A DNA stretch of 64,000 nt from Dryocosmus kuriphilus. Lineage: Eukaryota; Arthropoda; Insecta; Hymenoptera; Cynipidae. The translations under genes and the position numbers were made by a program. The notes beneath the pieces are model-generated. The model was not told the DNA's origin, searched no databases, and saw nothing but the letters and a program-made list of their open reading frames with translations. The stretch spans positions 133,958,251-134,022,250 of the forward strand of contig CM076192.1 of assembly GCA_038277395.1 (NCBI GenBank). Reading direction: 5' to 3'. This document shows, piece by piece, positions 28,342 to 41,201 of this stretch (position 1 is its first letter; every line of letters begins with the position of its first letter).

Positions 28342-28784
28342 GTAAATTCCATTACATAACCCTGACTGCATTTCTACTTGCTTATGGGTGAGAGAGAAGG
28401 GGTAAAGGTGGTGATTTCGTGTCTCTAGCTATTGCGTACTAAAGTAAGCTTAGCACGGACATGAACCACGTCAATTCTCGAGGTATATAGTCTGGAACAG
28501 AACCCTTCCTTATCGGCCAACGTTATATAGCTTATTTCACGAGTTACAGATTTCTACCTTACCGACTGATGGTAACAAACTACCCCAGATTTCAGTCTTA
28601 CCGACTGATGGTAACATACTGCCATGTTTCTATTGCATCCAGAAACCCTGCTTTACCGACTTAGGGTAATACCGACTGTCAGTACTTCGCATGGACACAC
28701 ACCACTGAAGGAGTAGTGGCGCCATCTGTCGGCGGCAGCGCGACGTTTGTCGTGGTGAGGCAGAACGTACACTGCTATACTACT
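28342..28784 (-). repeat. Polinton right terminal inverted repeat
   Basis: 443 bp, inverted copy of 13,154-13,595. It ends TATACTACT next to the CATGTG duplication. Differences from the left copy are scattered substitutions and one or more small indels. It carries the shared GGTTCATGTCCGTGCTAAGC motif, inverted, within 28,446-28,469. Confidence 0.95.
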
Positions 28785-28790
28785 CATGTG
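28785..28790. repeat. Target-site duplication CATGTG (right)
   Basis: Identical to 13,148-13,153. Confidence 0.95.
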
Positions 28791-29330
28791 GTTCTAAAGT
28801 TTTTTCTCCAAAAGTATATTATAAAATGTGACATATTTGATATGCATGGGTTCATAAAAAAATAATCTATTCGTTTAGTTCTTCAAATTTTTGAATTTTT
28901 TTTTCATATTAAAAATTTGAATGCTCAAAGCTACCCTAGACCTAAAGACAAATTTCTCGAATCGTAGTACATATTTCAATAATTTAATGAACTAGACGAG
29001 TAGATTGATTCTTTCCAAACAAGATACTATATTTAGAAGAAGGATTGCATTTAAATAAATATGCAAAAGAAGGGCATAACTATATGTTTTCAAGCAGTAA
29101 TTCTGAGGCAAGAATCTACCGATCCTGATGGTAAAATATTTAAGCAGACCTTTGGCCCGCCTAATGACAGCAATGCGTACCTTTTACCTCTCTCTGGAAA
29201 ACTGTAGGGCTACTAAATACCCGACCAAGCTTATCATTTTCGTAATCTAAATGTCAAGAGTAATAAGAATTTTACATTCTAAATGAGGAGTTATGAAAAT
29301 TTTTTAAACATATTTGAGGCACTGAATATC
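28791..29330. other. AT-rich flank, no feature seen
   Basis: Host or old-repeat sequence after the Polinton. I see no open frame of note, promoter or RNA gene. Confidence 0.4.
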
Positions 29331-30115
29331 GGTTGAAAATCGGTTATTAGCTCCTTTCTAATGACTATTAAATATTGTCCCTTCCAATTTCTAGAGTCTA
29401 TTGCTGAGTAGCAATGGCAGCTTACATTTGTCAAAATTCGAAATTATACACATGTAGCAATATCTGTTATTACCTGCTTTCTAAGGACTAACAAATATTG
29501 TCCCTTCCAATTTGTCAAAATTCGAAATTGTACACCTGTAGGAATATCTGTCAACACCTGCTTTCTAAGGACTAATGAAAATTGTCCCTTCCAATCTCTA
29601 GAGTCTATTGCTGAATATCAATGTCAGCTTACACTTGTCAAATTTTGAAATTATACACGTGTAGGAATATCTGTTATTACCTGCTTTCTAAGGACTAATA
29701 AATGTTTTCCCTTCTAATTGTCAAAATTAGAAATTGTACACCTGCAGGAATATCTATCAACACCTGCTTTCTAAAGATTAATGAAAATTGTCCCTTCCAA
29801 TCTCTAGAGTCTATTGCTGAATATCAATGTCAGCTTACACTTGTCAAATTTTGAAATTATACACGTGTAGGAATATCTGTTACTACCTGCTTTCTAAGGA
29901 CTAATAAATGTTTTCCCTTCCAATTGTCAAAATTAGAAATTGTACACCTGCAGGAATATCTGTCATTACGTGCTTTCTATGGACCAATAAATATTGTCCC
30001 TTCCAATTGTCGAAATTCGAAATTTTACACCTGCAGGAATACCTTTCATTACCTGCTTTCTAAGGACTAATAAAAATTGTCCCTTCCAATCTCTAGAGTC
30101 TATTGCAGAATAGCA
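29331..30115. repeat. Complex minisatellite of about 210 bp
   Basis: Repeats of AGAGTCTATTGCTGA (29,393; 29,600; 29,813; 30,098) with AATATCTGT..ACCTGCTTTCTAAGGACTAA and TTGTCCCTTCCAAT modules between them. Sub-units are shuffled, giving spacings of about 207, 213 and 285 bp. Confidence 0.85.
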
Positions 30116-30470
30116 ATATCAGCTTACAATATTGCCAAAAGTCTGTCACAAGTACCTACTTTGTCTTCAATATTATACTTCACGACTTCTCATTTGAAAT
30201 CAGTAATCGTAGTGTACAGTTTGTCTCTTCTCGTCTGTGAGGAAGTAAAAGGTGCACAACATTTGGAAGCACGCGTTACATTGTACAATAATTGTTTCAT
30301 GCATTTTTAGTTCAGTGATAAAAGTTTTGAATATTGTGTATTGTGTGACTTTGTAATATAATTATAATGGCTCCTCAGATAGGGAATAAAACAAGTTTAT
30401 ATTTATCATCTCGGTGTCAAAAGAGGAAGGGAGCAAAAAGCTTCTTAGTAAATTGGCACGCAAAACGACG

Positions 30471-32217
30471 GTAAGTTATAATAATTCAACATTTTGAAAT
30501 AAGTAGAAGAAAGAAAATATGTAGGTATTACTTAATAGATGAATGACATTTGTGCCAATTTTAGGAAATATTCCACTCTAATGACCTTAGGTGTCCGAAA
30601 GTAGTTTTTTAAAAAATGTTCACACGCGCGTATGTGTGTCATCACTAATTTTTCCATAATAACTTAAAAATCTTTTGAGCTAAGGCCACGAAATTTGATG
30701 GAATTGTTGTTCCAAGCGATTCCCATAATTGAAACGCCTGCCGCATCGTACAAGGGGATATAAAATTTCATGGACTGAGCGAAAACAAATCCTGACAATA
30801 TAAAAATTACAAATTTAAAAATGTTTTTTGATATTCTGCAAGCAAAGGAATTACTTGAAGTAAATTTCAAAAAATTAAAGTTCGACAAAAATTCCAAAAG
30901 TGGTGAGAAGCCATTGCGCTCGGACCAAAAAATTTTATATCCCCTTCTACGATGCTGCTGTTCAATTATAGTCAAGACAACTTGTAGTTTTTTTGTTAAT
31001 AATTCATTCCCAGACGCAATTTCTTTCCCCTAAACAATTCTAAGAAAAACAAAAAAAAAGCGAATGTTCTATCTCTAATAAGTTTCGAGATACGGTCATC
31101 ACCTATTTTTCGGGGCAATTTCCCGCTGCGGAAAGTATCTGTCTTCAGTCCTTTCTTACCGCCTTTCAGTACTTGTAACTAAATAGTTACTGTAATATAT
31201 TATGAATATACAATATGCCTTTATTATTAATAAACACTTACTTGCTTATAAAAAATTATTTACACATCTTCTTTTATACCTTTTGAAGATTTGTAGTCTA
31301 AACGATCTCGTTATAAACAATGTATTGTTTTTTAATAAAATAATTATGTATTATTTACTTGCACTTAGCACTAGTCATCAATTAATTTGCATTAAAACAT
31401 TCAAAAATAGCTGTGCTGGCAACTCATGGTACACTCACTTGATTATTAGGCTGGGTAGAAAAAAAAATTTTGAATCAGACATTCTACCCATGCGGAAAAG
31501 TAGCACATTGAGACCATAAAAAAGTATAAAAAATTTGAAGTCGATATATGTATACATGTTTTGGTTAAGCGCGCTCGAAAAATATGTTTGAAAAATTTCC
31601 TATTTGCACGGTTTTGCAATTTTTCTTGATTTCAAATTTTTTTATGTTCAGGAAAAAATATTTTCCTGTAAAGTTCTACCTAGTGCGATTACAATTTTCC
31701 CAAGTTTGAGTTAGATCAGACAAGGTCAAATTGCAGGGTGGTATACTTGAGGAATAATGCCCCATATACAAGAAAGGTCCACTTGCCAGGTTGCCAGGGT
31801 CATAACTTGTGACCTATTGGAGCTAGGACACCTTTTTTTTCTTTTTTCGCAAAATTGAGCCTATTTTATTTTCTGTCCTCTATCTTTCAATCGAAGATCA
31901 ATAGGAAACGACGTATATTCAAAAAGCCCAATTTTTCGAACGTTATTTTTAAAAAAAATTTTAAACGGGAGTTTTTGAGAAGTTCAGAAAAATAGTTTTT
32001 TTTTTTTTTTTTTATAATGACCGTATTTCGAAACCTATTAGAGACAGAACGTTTTCGAAGAAAAACACTTTGTCAGTCCATCTGTTCTACAAATGTTTAA
32101 AGGTCATTCAGAATCCTGCCCAGAAACTATTTCGATTTAGTCAATTTCTTGATATTTCAAAAACTCAAGCCGAAAAATTCGAAATCTTCAATAATTTTTA
32201 TCTTATTTTAATTTTAG
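30471..32217 (+). other. First intron of the MULE/YqaJ relic
   Basis: From GTAAGT at 30,471 to TTTTAG at 32,217; phase 2 to 1 joins correctly. It is AT-rich with only shadow frames; nothing else recognised within it. Confidence 0.55.
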
Positions 32218-32999
32218 TGAGAATGCAATCAAAGAAATGGCAGCTAATTGCACAAAACAAACAGATTGTACTTATAACAATGTGGAATGTTCTTTGGAGA
32301 TGAAAGAAAAAGTGACCGTATGTAATACTTCGGAAAGTATACATAATGCACCAATTTCCGATTGCTCTGCTCCTCAATCGCAACAAGCGTCTGAATTCAA
32401 AAACTCGGGATGTTTATATTCGGGACAAACTGAGTCTTCGCATGAAGTTTCGCAATATTTTTGTGCGCCGAAGAAGAAACACATGACCTTGAATATGAGG
32501 GCAGACGTTGTGCTCATATGACACATGTATTTCAAAAAATAAAAGAGGAGAGACATCCCAGAGGTTTGGGATGTACTTTCATGGACATGTGCCTAATAGA
32601 TGAAAGAAGAAATGGTTAAGAGACACAATGGAATTTTCGCTGTGATGTGTGCAAGAAAAAAAGTATTATATCGTCAGAATCTGGTCCCGTCAGATCTGGT
32701 ACTTGTATGCACATCAATGAAGCCGTCACTACTGGCTCAATCTCCATTGGAATTGGCCACTCTCAGACGACCTTATTTGTGGCTTGCTTGGACGTTCCAT
32801 CAATGAGAAAAAAAAATCAGAAATGCCATAAAAGAGTTTCATGTGCCGTTCACATTGTTGCACTTTCTTCAATGAAGCAATCTCATAATGCAGAGATAGA
32901 ACTTGCAGTAAGAGAAGGTAGAGTTGCCGATGAAGGCAGACCATGGACAACAGTTGTTGCCGATGGTCAATGGTGCAGAAGATGCTACTGTACCAAATA

Positions 33000-34266
33000 C
33001 GAGGCACGTGCAGAAAGTAAGCGTACTGGTACTCTCACAGCTATAGGGAATACTTCTTCGACATATTGGCAAGACTGCCGCGTAGCCTGAACCCTTCCCT
33101 TCAAAACGAGACCAATCCGAGGTTAGTGTGTTAAAAATACTTGACGTAGTAGCATCTCTCGCGAAAAATGTCGATCGTATCTCCCGCCAAGTGCGAAATT
33201 CGCGCCGTCATTCGCTCCCTCGTTGTGAAGGGAAAAGCTCCAGTTGAGATTTATAATGAGGTGAAAACTGTTTACGGTAATGGAGCTATGAATCGTACGA
33301 GTGTGTACAAGTGGTGTCGCGAAATTAGAAATGGCCGTACTTCCGTGCATGACGATCAGAGGAGCGGAAAACCTTCAATTGTAACTGACGAAATTGTGAA
33401 TAAAATCGAGATTGTGGTCCGTGACGATCGCAGATTGACGTTAGATGATCTTCCTGCGATGTTTCCGCAAATCTCCAGACCCCTGTTACACGAAACAATC
33501 ACAGAAACTCTCGGATATCGAAAATTGTCTGCGAGGTAGGTCCCAAAACAGCTGACAGAACAGCACAAGTTGAATCGAGTGCAGAGCTTCAAAGAGTCTT
33601 TGGAGCGCTACGAACGCCTGAAACTAAGAGGCAGTTTCAACAATGGCGCCACAACTTGTAACCCTCCGCCAAGGAATTCAAAACCACAATTTCAGCCAAA
33701 AAGGTTATGGCATCCATGTTTTGGGACCATAAAGGCCTAATTTTGATTGAATATCTACCTCACGGGGAGACCATCAAAGCGGGAAGGTACTGTGAGACGC
33801 TCAAGAAATTGAAAAGAGCGATTCAGAATAAAATGAGGGGCATGCTGACGAAGGGAGTCTGCCTGCTGCATGACAATGCCAAACCTCACACGGCCAACGC
33901 CACGAAGCAACTCCTGGACTCTTTTGGATGGGACGTTTTGAACCACCCCCCGTATTCCCCTGATTAGGCCCTTCAGATTTCCATCTCTTCACTTCCCTGA
34001 AGGTGCACATGGATGGAAACAAGTTTTCAACGGACGAGGAGGTGAAGGGAGAGGTGGGGAAGTGGGCGAAAGAGCTGGCGGGAGACTTCTTCGAGGCAGG
34101 CATCAAAAAATTGATCCCGCGTCTCACCACTTGCATCGAGAGGGATGGTGACTATGCCGAAAAATAACTTACATATGTACAAGTGTAACCAACTATTTTT
34201 TTGTTTTAAGAAATTTTGTTTGAAGCCTACATAAATTGAGTACACTTACTTTCTGGACGTGCCTCG
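33000..34266 (+). mobile_element. mariner element with TA target duplication
   Basis: Terminal inverted repeats: left CGAGGCACGTGCAGAAAGTA at 33,000, right its inverse with CGAGGCACGTCCAGAAAGTA ending at 34,266. TA flanks both sides (32,998-32,999 and 34,267-34,268). Length 1,267 bp, normal for mariner. It sits inside exon 2 of the MULE/YqaJ relic, whose conserved sequence resumes exactly after the right TA, so boundaries are confirmed from both sides. Confidence 0.93.
33168..34164 (+). pseudogene. mariner transposase, broken
   Basis: The N-terminal half (33,168-33,539) is a helix-turn-helix domain with KCEIRAVIRSLVVKGKAP and YKWCREIRNGRTSVHDDQRS, ending at TAG 33,537-33,539. The catalytic half continues in another frame at 33,707-33,967, with FWDHKG (first aspartate), LLHDNAKPHTA (second) and NHPPYSPD (third, D-x34-D type). 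A frameshift at the last motif moves the C-terminus to yet another frame through to TAA near 34,164. Two or more breaks make it inactive. Confidence 0.9.
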
Positions 34267-36386
34267 TATGGCTCTCTTTCTGGAGTGGTAAGTATACTAT
34301 GAGCTGAAATGTAAATAGATAAATTGTGCGCATTATTGACAAGAACGAATATAATTGAATCTTTTTTACAGGCATCGATTGTTGGTTACAGAATGGGTAA
34401 AGTTTTGTTCATTGGAATTAGCAATCGATATTGTTCCATATGTTGCTCAGCAAAATATGAAAATAAGGAAATACCACAACACAAATGTTTCCTAAACTGA
34501 AACAAAGCTGCCACGAGCATGGAACTTGACATAATAGCTGAAGGATTCAAGCAAAGTTTGCTCATGTATAGAATAATATATAAGGAACCTATAGGTACAG
34601 AAAATATGTAAATATTTTAACTTTAGAACATTTTTGCTTTAACATTTTCCAAAAAGCTGCTTCAACTATCCAGATATTTCCGTTCTTATTTATTTGCAGG
34701 CGATGAGGATAACAGCGTCCGAGGGGCTGTAGTAAAAGCAATAGAGTATCGCTGAAGTCAAGATGGTACCACAGCTGATAAGGTGGCAAATTTGCGCAAA
34801 AATGTACAAAACAGCATACATCACATATTTGGACAACATGATACCTGCGATTCTTATTTTTCTCGGAAGTAAAGGATGGTGAGGTAAAAATGGTACCAGA
34901 GCTGAAGAAATCGACCATGTATGATGACATTATGGCAGTCAATCGACGTTTCATGTATAATGCATCAAGCCTTTTACATTATGTCGATAATAACGTTTGT
35001 GAACAGTTCAACAATGTTATTAACAAATTTTTGGGTGTAAAAAGGGCTAGTTTTGCTTTGAAAGGCTCTTATGCGCAACCCGATGTGAAGTTGCCGTGAT
35101 TTCTGCCAATAATGGTGAATTTTTTATTTCTATTCATAAGTTAATGATAAATAATCATGATTTAGACTATATCACCAGGAAATCTAAAAAGCAAAGAAAA
35201 ACACGCCACAGAAAAGCACAGAGAACGCAGAAAATCTGTTTACAGAAGTAAGAGAAAGAAAACCATGGCAGGTCCAGACAGATATTATGGTTTAGTTGAG
35301 CCCAATGAGATGGATCCTGAAGAATTTAACGAAAAGAACGAAGAATTTATGGAAAAGAAATTTTAAAAAAAACGAACATTGACCTGAAAAAATTAGAGCG
35401 TGATACAGTCAGACAAGCTGGTACTGAACTATGGAGGACGGAAAGGAAAAAACGGTTGACAGCATCGAAATTCGGGAATGTTTGTAAACTAAGGCCTTCT
35501 ACTTACTGCGTGTCTACAGTTTATGGTGTCCTCTATTCCAGTGTTCAGACTACAGCAATTAAGAACGGCATTGAAATGGAGAAAACTGCGAGAAAATTAT
35601 TTGCAGAAAAACATGGAATCATCGTGAAGGACTCTGGATTGGTCATTCTTGCAGCAAATCCAGGTTAGTATACATATATTGTACACAAAAATTAGTGTTA
35701 CTTTTTTCATAATTATGTGAATATTAAAGTTATTTACTAATTATTTCAGTTTTATTTGTTATATATGGCTTTATTGACGACGATGCCATCGTTGAAATAA
35801 AATGTCCGTTATCTGCAGATGGTTATAAAACACCCGAGGAAGCAATATTAAATAAGAAAGTATGTATAAGTTTTCCTCTTCTTTTTTTTGAAATTACAAT
35901 TAAATAACATTTCCTAAATTTTGCATAAAATTTTTCAGATGAAATATTGCGATATTGTTGATGGAAAGCCGATTCTGAAACCAACAAGCCATTACTACTT
36001 TCAAGTTCAAGGCCAATTCCAGATCACTGGAAGGAAACGATGTTTTTTTGCGATTTTCACAAAAACTTTCCCAACTTTCGAAATTATTGAGAAAGATCAT
36101 GCTTTTTGGGAGCAGAAGATGAAAAGTGCTCTAACAAGGTAAGTGTCCTAATTCATGCTCACATATAGTTGCATATAAAATATTACTTTGATTATTAAAC
36201 TTTGATATTTTAAACGTATTGAATAAATGAAATATTTTCAGGTTGTATTACGACTGCCTTCTTCCAGAGATTGTGAATCCAATATACCCTCAACGTTTGG
36301 AGAAATCAGATATAAAAGATCCAAAAGGTCGAGGTACTAAATCTGAAGGGAAAAAGTCATCAAAATCTGAGAACAAAACTTCGTAA

Positions 36387-37707
36387 TGGCATAATAATAG
36401 GCTTATTTTTGCTCAAGTGTTGGTTCTTTGTCCGTATTTGTTTATCTGTTATTTTGTTACCTGTATCTCGCGTTATTTGGCTCCAAATTTGAATTTTCGG
36501 TTTCTCAAAAAAATCCAAAAAGTGCTTATTTCAATATTGTAGGGCATTCGAAAAGAGACATTATTCATATCATGACTTTTTTTCGTATTGTGCGTTGTTT
36601 GGCTTCCAATTTTTATTTTTGTTCATTTTTTTTTTTAATTCTCGAAATGTTTTAAGTCCGATAGGGTGATAATTTGTCAATAAAATGAAAGGATTCTTTT
36701 ATAACATTTGAGTCATGAGAGTACCTATTGCCGTTAAAAAACGTGAAAAGGTGAACTTTCACTTTCAAGAATAGGTGACCCGAATACGTGACAAAAGAAA
36801 TTTTTATGAACAGAAAATCAATGTTCATTAACATTTTATTATATAAAAGTTCGAAATGATTGAATTGTTTGTAAAATATTTATCTTCTTGGAAATCTTTG
36901 TAAGATCCTGGAAATATTCGTGAAGTCTTAAAATATTTCTAAAATCTTTATGAAATCTTTTGAATTTCTTCCTATTTTCGAAATCTTTCTAAAATATTTG
37001 AAAGATTTCGCAAAACCTTTTTAAATTTTGGAAATTTTCGAAATCTTTTGAACTCTTCGTAATCTTTGAAATCTTTGAAATCTTTGTGAAATCTTTATTT
37101 CAAACTTTTCTGAAATTTTCCACAATTATTGAAATAGAAAACAATTCTGACAGGATTATTATTTGCACAAAAAAATTAAATAAATTCTTTCATAAAATTT
37201 CCAGCCTGTAGATTGTAATAAATTTAATGGATAATTTTCTTTATTCAAACTATTTACTGGTACAATATAAATTAACTAACATTTCTTTGTAAGTACCAAA
37301 ACAACGACGGCATTCAGTGTTACAGTTCTACCTCTGACAATAATCTTGGCAAGTGAACATTGCATTTGCAACTCTGGAATTGTCGAACCACACTTTGCTA
37401 TCTGTAGTTTTTCACACTGTGAATAAAAACAATTCATATGTGTCATAATGTATACTCATTTGGTTCGCAATTACTTTAGACATTATACCAGGAACATTTT
37501 TAAAAAAAATGTATCTTCAAAACGCAGTTTTGTAGTAAAAGCATGTGTATTTTGTGTACGTTATCACGCTACTGTTAAAAAAATGAGAGATAAACTTTAA
37601 AGTCTAATGTGTCATAATCTTCGAAAAATATTTGATAAAAAATTTAGCCCTCCTTCCTTAAAATACAATTGCATTTGAGGATTAAGAATAAATCTCTAGT
37701 TACTTGA
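36387..37707. other. AT-rich spacer with simple repeats
   Basis: No coding region. 36,880-37,100 is a degenerate GAAATCTTT-type simple repeat. Short frames elsewhere have no domain. Confidence 0.45.
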
Positions 37708-40700
37708 GTAGATGTACAGAGGGAGTTCTAGCACCAGATTCCTGTTACCGACCGTTACCGAAATCAAAGCTGAAGTGGTTCATGTCCGTGCTAAGCTTCT
37801 AGAATGTTCTCGATGAATTGATTAATTATAATGCACAATTGCGAGTTTTTTTCAATCAAAATCTTTGAAAAGTATGACGTCAGCTTCTTGTCGGTAAATA
37901 TCAAAGGGATAACTGATAAGGAATTTGTTATTGAAAATACCAAATAAATGAGGTAGGATGAGTGGCGTATAATGGTGAAATGTTTAAAGAACATATTTAA
38001 AGATAAGAGCAAAGACCGTTCGACTTATTACTAACGTCTTATAAGCATTACGTTAGCTTCCTGTCGACAAAATGTCAAAGGAATAGCGCTAAGGATCTAG
38101 TTTTTATAGATAAGAGCAAAGACCGTCCAACGTCCAACGTCTGTGTGCTGGATTCAATCGCACAGGACATGCACAGGCAGGAAATTAGATATTAAGTAAA
38201 TTACGAGACCTAAAGTTATATTGATGAAATTTATGCTCTTATATTTTAGCTTACAAAAATATTTCCAAGAATTTTTCAGGGTTACATTGATCTGTTTCGT
38301 TTTACTAATAATATAAATAAACGAAAAAGCTTTTATTACTTTACCATGGTGAAAAAATATTCTCTCAATATATATCCAGATTAAAGATTTTTACATAGCA
38401 AGTATGACGCCAATATTGTAATACAATATGCTGTGCAAAAAATAAGAGCGTTAAGTGGATGGTGTGGTTTCTTAAATTATTTGAAAGCATATGTATTTTT
38501 TTCCATTGGAATTTATAGTAGACTAAAGAAGATTCTGGTTAAGCATTTTACAAGCATCTCAAACACATTTTGAAACTTTGTAACGTTACTAATATGATTC
38601 TTGGGAAAAAGGGTTCATGTCCATGCTAAATAAAGAAATAATTAGAAGAGCAGTTGTACAGTTCAAAATAAGCAAAAATAATTTTAAGTCTTTCCTTTTC
38701 GAAGTAAAAAGTAGCTCGTACGTTTGATGGGCTTTGCTCTTATCTATAAATAAATTCTAGGTATTAGACATTTATTTTTTCAGAGTAATTTAACAAAACG
38801 TAAGCCTAACGTTTGTGTGTTGAGGGTTCGATCGCAAAAGTCACATGGGGTCATGCATAGACAGGATATCAGATATTAAGTACATTCCAAGACCTAAAGT
38901 TATTGACAAAATTTAAGCTCTTACATTTTAGCCTACAAAAATATTTCCAAGAATTTTTCAGGGTTGCATTGCTCAGTTTCGTTTTACCCGTTATATCAAT
39001 AAACTAAAAAGCTGGTATTACTTTACCACGATGAAAGAATATTCTCTCAATATATATCCAGATTAAACATTTTTCATAGCAAGTATGAGACCAATATTGT
39101 AACATAATATGGTGTGAAAAAGATAAGAGCGTTGAGTGTATGGTGTGATGCATTAACTTATTTGAAAGATTATATATTGTATTCCATGGGAATTTATAAT
39201 AGACTAAAGAAGATTCTATTGAAGCGTTTTACAAGCATCTCAAATACTGTGAAACTTTTAATGTTAATAATATGATTCTTGGGAAAATAGGGTTCATGTC
39301 GATGTTAAATAAAAAATCAATTAAAAGAGCAATTGTACAGTTGAAAAAATATGCAGAAATTATTTAAAGTCTTTCCTTTCAAGGAAAACTATTTCTTTAT
39401 TTTCATAAGATAAACTACTGCAATATAATTTTATTATATAATTATTGAAAGTCATTTTTTAATAAAGATCGAAGGGTGAACGCTAAGGAATTAATAGAGA
39501 GATGAAGATAGATGAGTTAAGTATGGCCATGAAATTTTTAAACTATTTATTTGCATATAAATTTGATGCCTAACCAATGATAGACTTACATTTTTGACCA
39601 ATTCTTTTAATATATAACGTCAGCTTCCTGTTCCAAAATATCAATGGGAAAGCTGCTGAGGAACTAATTAGCGAAAGAGCAAAAGAAGTAAATGGAGGTG
39701 AGTGATGCATACATATGGAATGTAAAAACTAAGTGATTCAATATTTCTTATTTGTTTTACTGCAAATATTTCTGCTATCCAATTTGATTTATAAGCTTCC
39801 TAAAAAACATGTTTATATTTATTGCGGAGCTACTAAAAGTACTAAAAATATTAGTTAATAATGTCACAGTCCCACCTATTTCAACAATGGTTGCAATCAT
39901 TTTAGTTGTTTTACAAGTATCTCAAGCACATTTGAAAATCTGTAATGTTAACAATATGATTCTTGGGAAAAAGGAACACGTCCATGCTAACTAAAAAAAT
40001 AATTAGAAGAGCAATTCGACAGTTCAAAATATGTAGAAATAATTTAAAGTCTTTCCTACATATTTATTAGAGATGACAAGTAATGTGATTTTAACGTTTT
40101 TCATTGCGTTACATGATTTTAGATATTAAAATAAGTATGCCAGACATTAAAATATGTACATATGTCATATTTAAAAAACTCTTGGTACTATGTTAACGTA
40201 TATAAGAATGATATAATTTGGGTGCATGGACTCGAGTGTGAACTCGAGTAAAATAAACCTGAAGTTATAAGCAGTCAAGCTGACAACAATATGCCATACA
40301 TACTATACTATATGGTGCGCTGGGTGAAGGAGCTATTAAATCTAAATATTTAAATCTGCACTTTCGTTTCTGGTATCATGATGATTTGGTATCAGTTGAG
40401 CAAGCTTGATTGAAGAACTCATACTTCCAATTTTAATTCCAAAATCTACATTTATTGTATTGAGAGAACTCGAACTGTACACCGATCAACATTTTTATTG
40501 AAGCAGTTTCAATGAATGAAAAGGTTTATATGTATTTGGAACTATTGCAGAAAATTTGAATGTTTAAAAAAGTGCAGTACGCAGCTTGAAAAAAATGTTG
40601 CAATATATAAGACAAAATTATGACAAAACTAAATAAAAATGTTGCCATTAATACGTTTTTCTCAAAACATGTTTATAAATAATTACTGAGGAGGAGGTGG

Positions 40701-41170
40701 AGGACGTTATACTTAAATAAAGTACTCAAAATTTTGCACTCAACGATTACAAGCCTTAGACCGTCAGTTAGAAATTCTAAAACTGAGAAGAGTCTCTTGA
40801 CTTTTTATAAAAACCAAAATGAGTTGGTTGAAAGAAATTAAAAAGTAGATATGCACTTAAATTACATTTCATAAAAACAGGTGCTTATTACACTTAAAAA
40901 GTACTTCAAATCTAACTTATTAAAAGAACTGTACAATATTGCGTAATAGAAAAAACTATTTCATACTTAGTGCTATGCTGAATCTACTTTCTAAAATTTC
41001 GTTTACTGTAAATAATTCTGATATCCAATTTTTTCCATAGCCTTTGGAAATCGTTTTTATATTGAGTGTGGAGGGGAGAAGGAGGAGGATGAGGTGAAGG
41101 CTGTAATTAAAATTTTGCGCTCTAAGACCTATAATAACCAAAATGAGTGTGGGTGAAAGAAATTAGAGAG

Positions 41171-41201
<31 letters not shown>

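Larger units (their letters stand above)
13154..28784. mobile_element. Maverick/Polinton element (15.6 kb)
   Basis: A virus-like DNA transposon bounded by long terminal inverted repeats beginning AGTAGTATAGC and a perfect 6-bp target duplication. Gene content is diagnostic: family-B protein-primed polymerase, retroviral-type integrase, FtsK/HerA-like packaging ATPase, adenovirus-type cysteine protease, minor (penton) and double-jelly-roll major capsid proteins, plus accessory genes. Such elements replicate through a protein-primed polymerase and are thought able to form virions. The intact duplication argues for a fairly recent insertion, whereas polymerase and the PLA2-like gene are broken, so this copy would depend on help from others. 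Confidence 0.97.
30367..36386 (+). pseudogene. Spliced MULE-like / YqaJ nuclease gene, decayed
   Basis: A multi-exon relic. Exon 1 is 30,367-30,470 (starts MAPQIGNKTSLYL) with donor GTAAGT; the acceptor at 32,217 continues in phase. Exon 2 (from 32,218) holds a Cys-rich segment and a MULE-transposase-like domain, split by a mariner at 33,000, and ends at donor 34,288. Exon 3 starts 34,372 (ASIVGYRMGKVLF). Further exons lie at about 34,700-35,100, 35,160-35,664, 35,749-35,860, 35,940-36,139 and 36,242-36,386. The last ones carry a YqaJ-type exonuclease signature: KRLTASKFGNV, IVEIKCP and HYYFQVQGQ. Frameshifts (near 32,505, 34,860, 35,075 and 35,365) and stops (near 32,621 and 34,497) show decay. 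Such proteins occur in repeated arthropod and cnidarian families; I infer a transposon origin. Confidence 0.7.

Noticed and set aside
29331..30115. Possible CRISPR-like array
   Set aside because: Irregular spacing, no unique spacers and a eukaryotic context; it is a minisatellite.
38820..38850. GGTTCGATCGCA resembling a tRNA B box
   Set aside because: No A box, cloverleaf or acceptor stem around it; it is part of a subrepeat of the palindrome arm.
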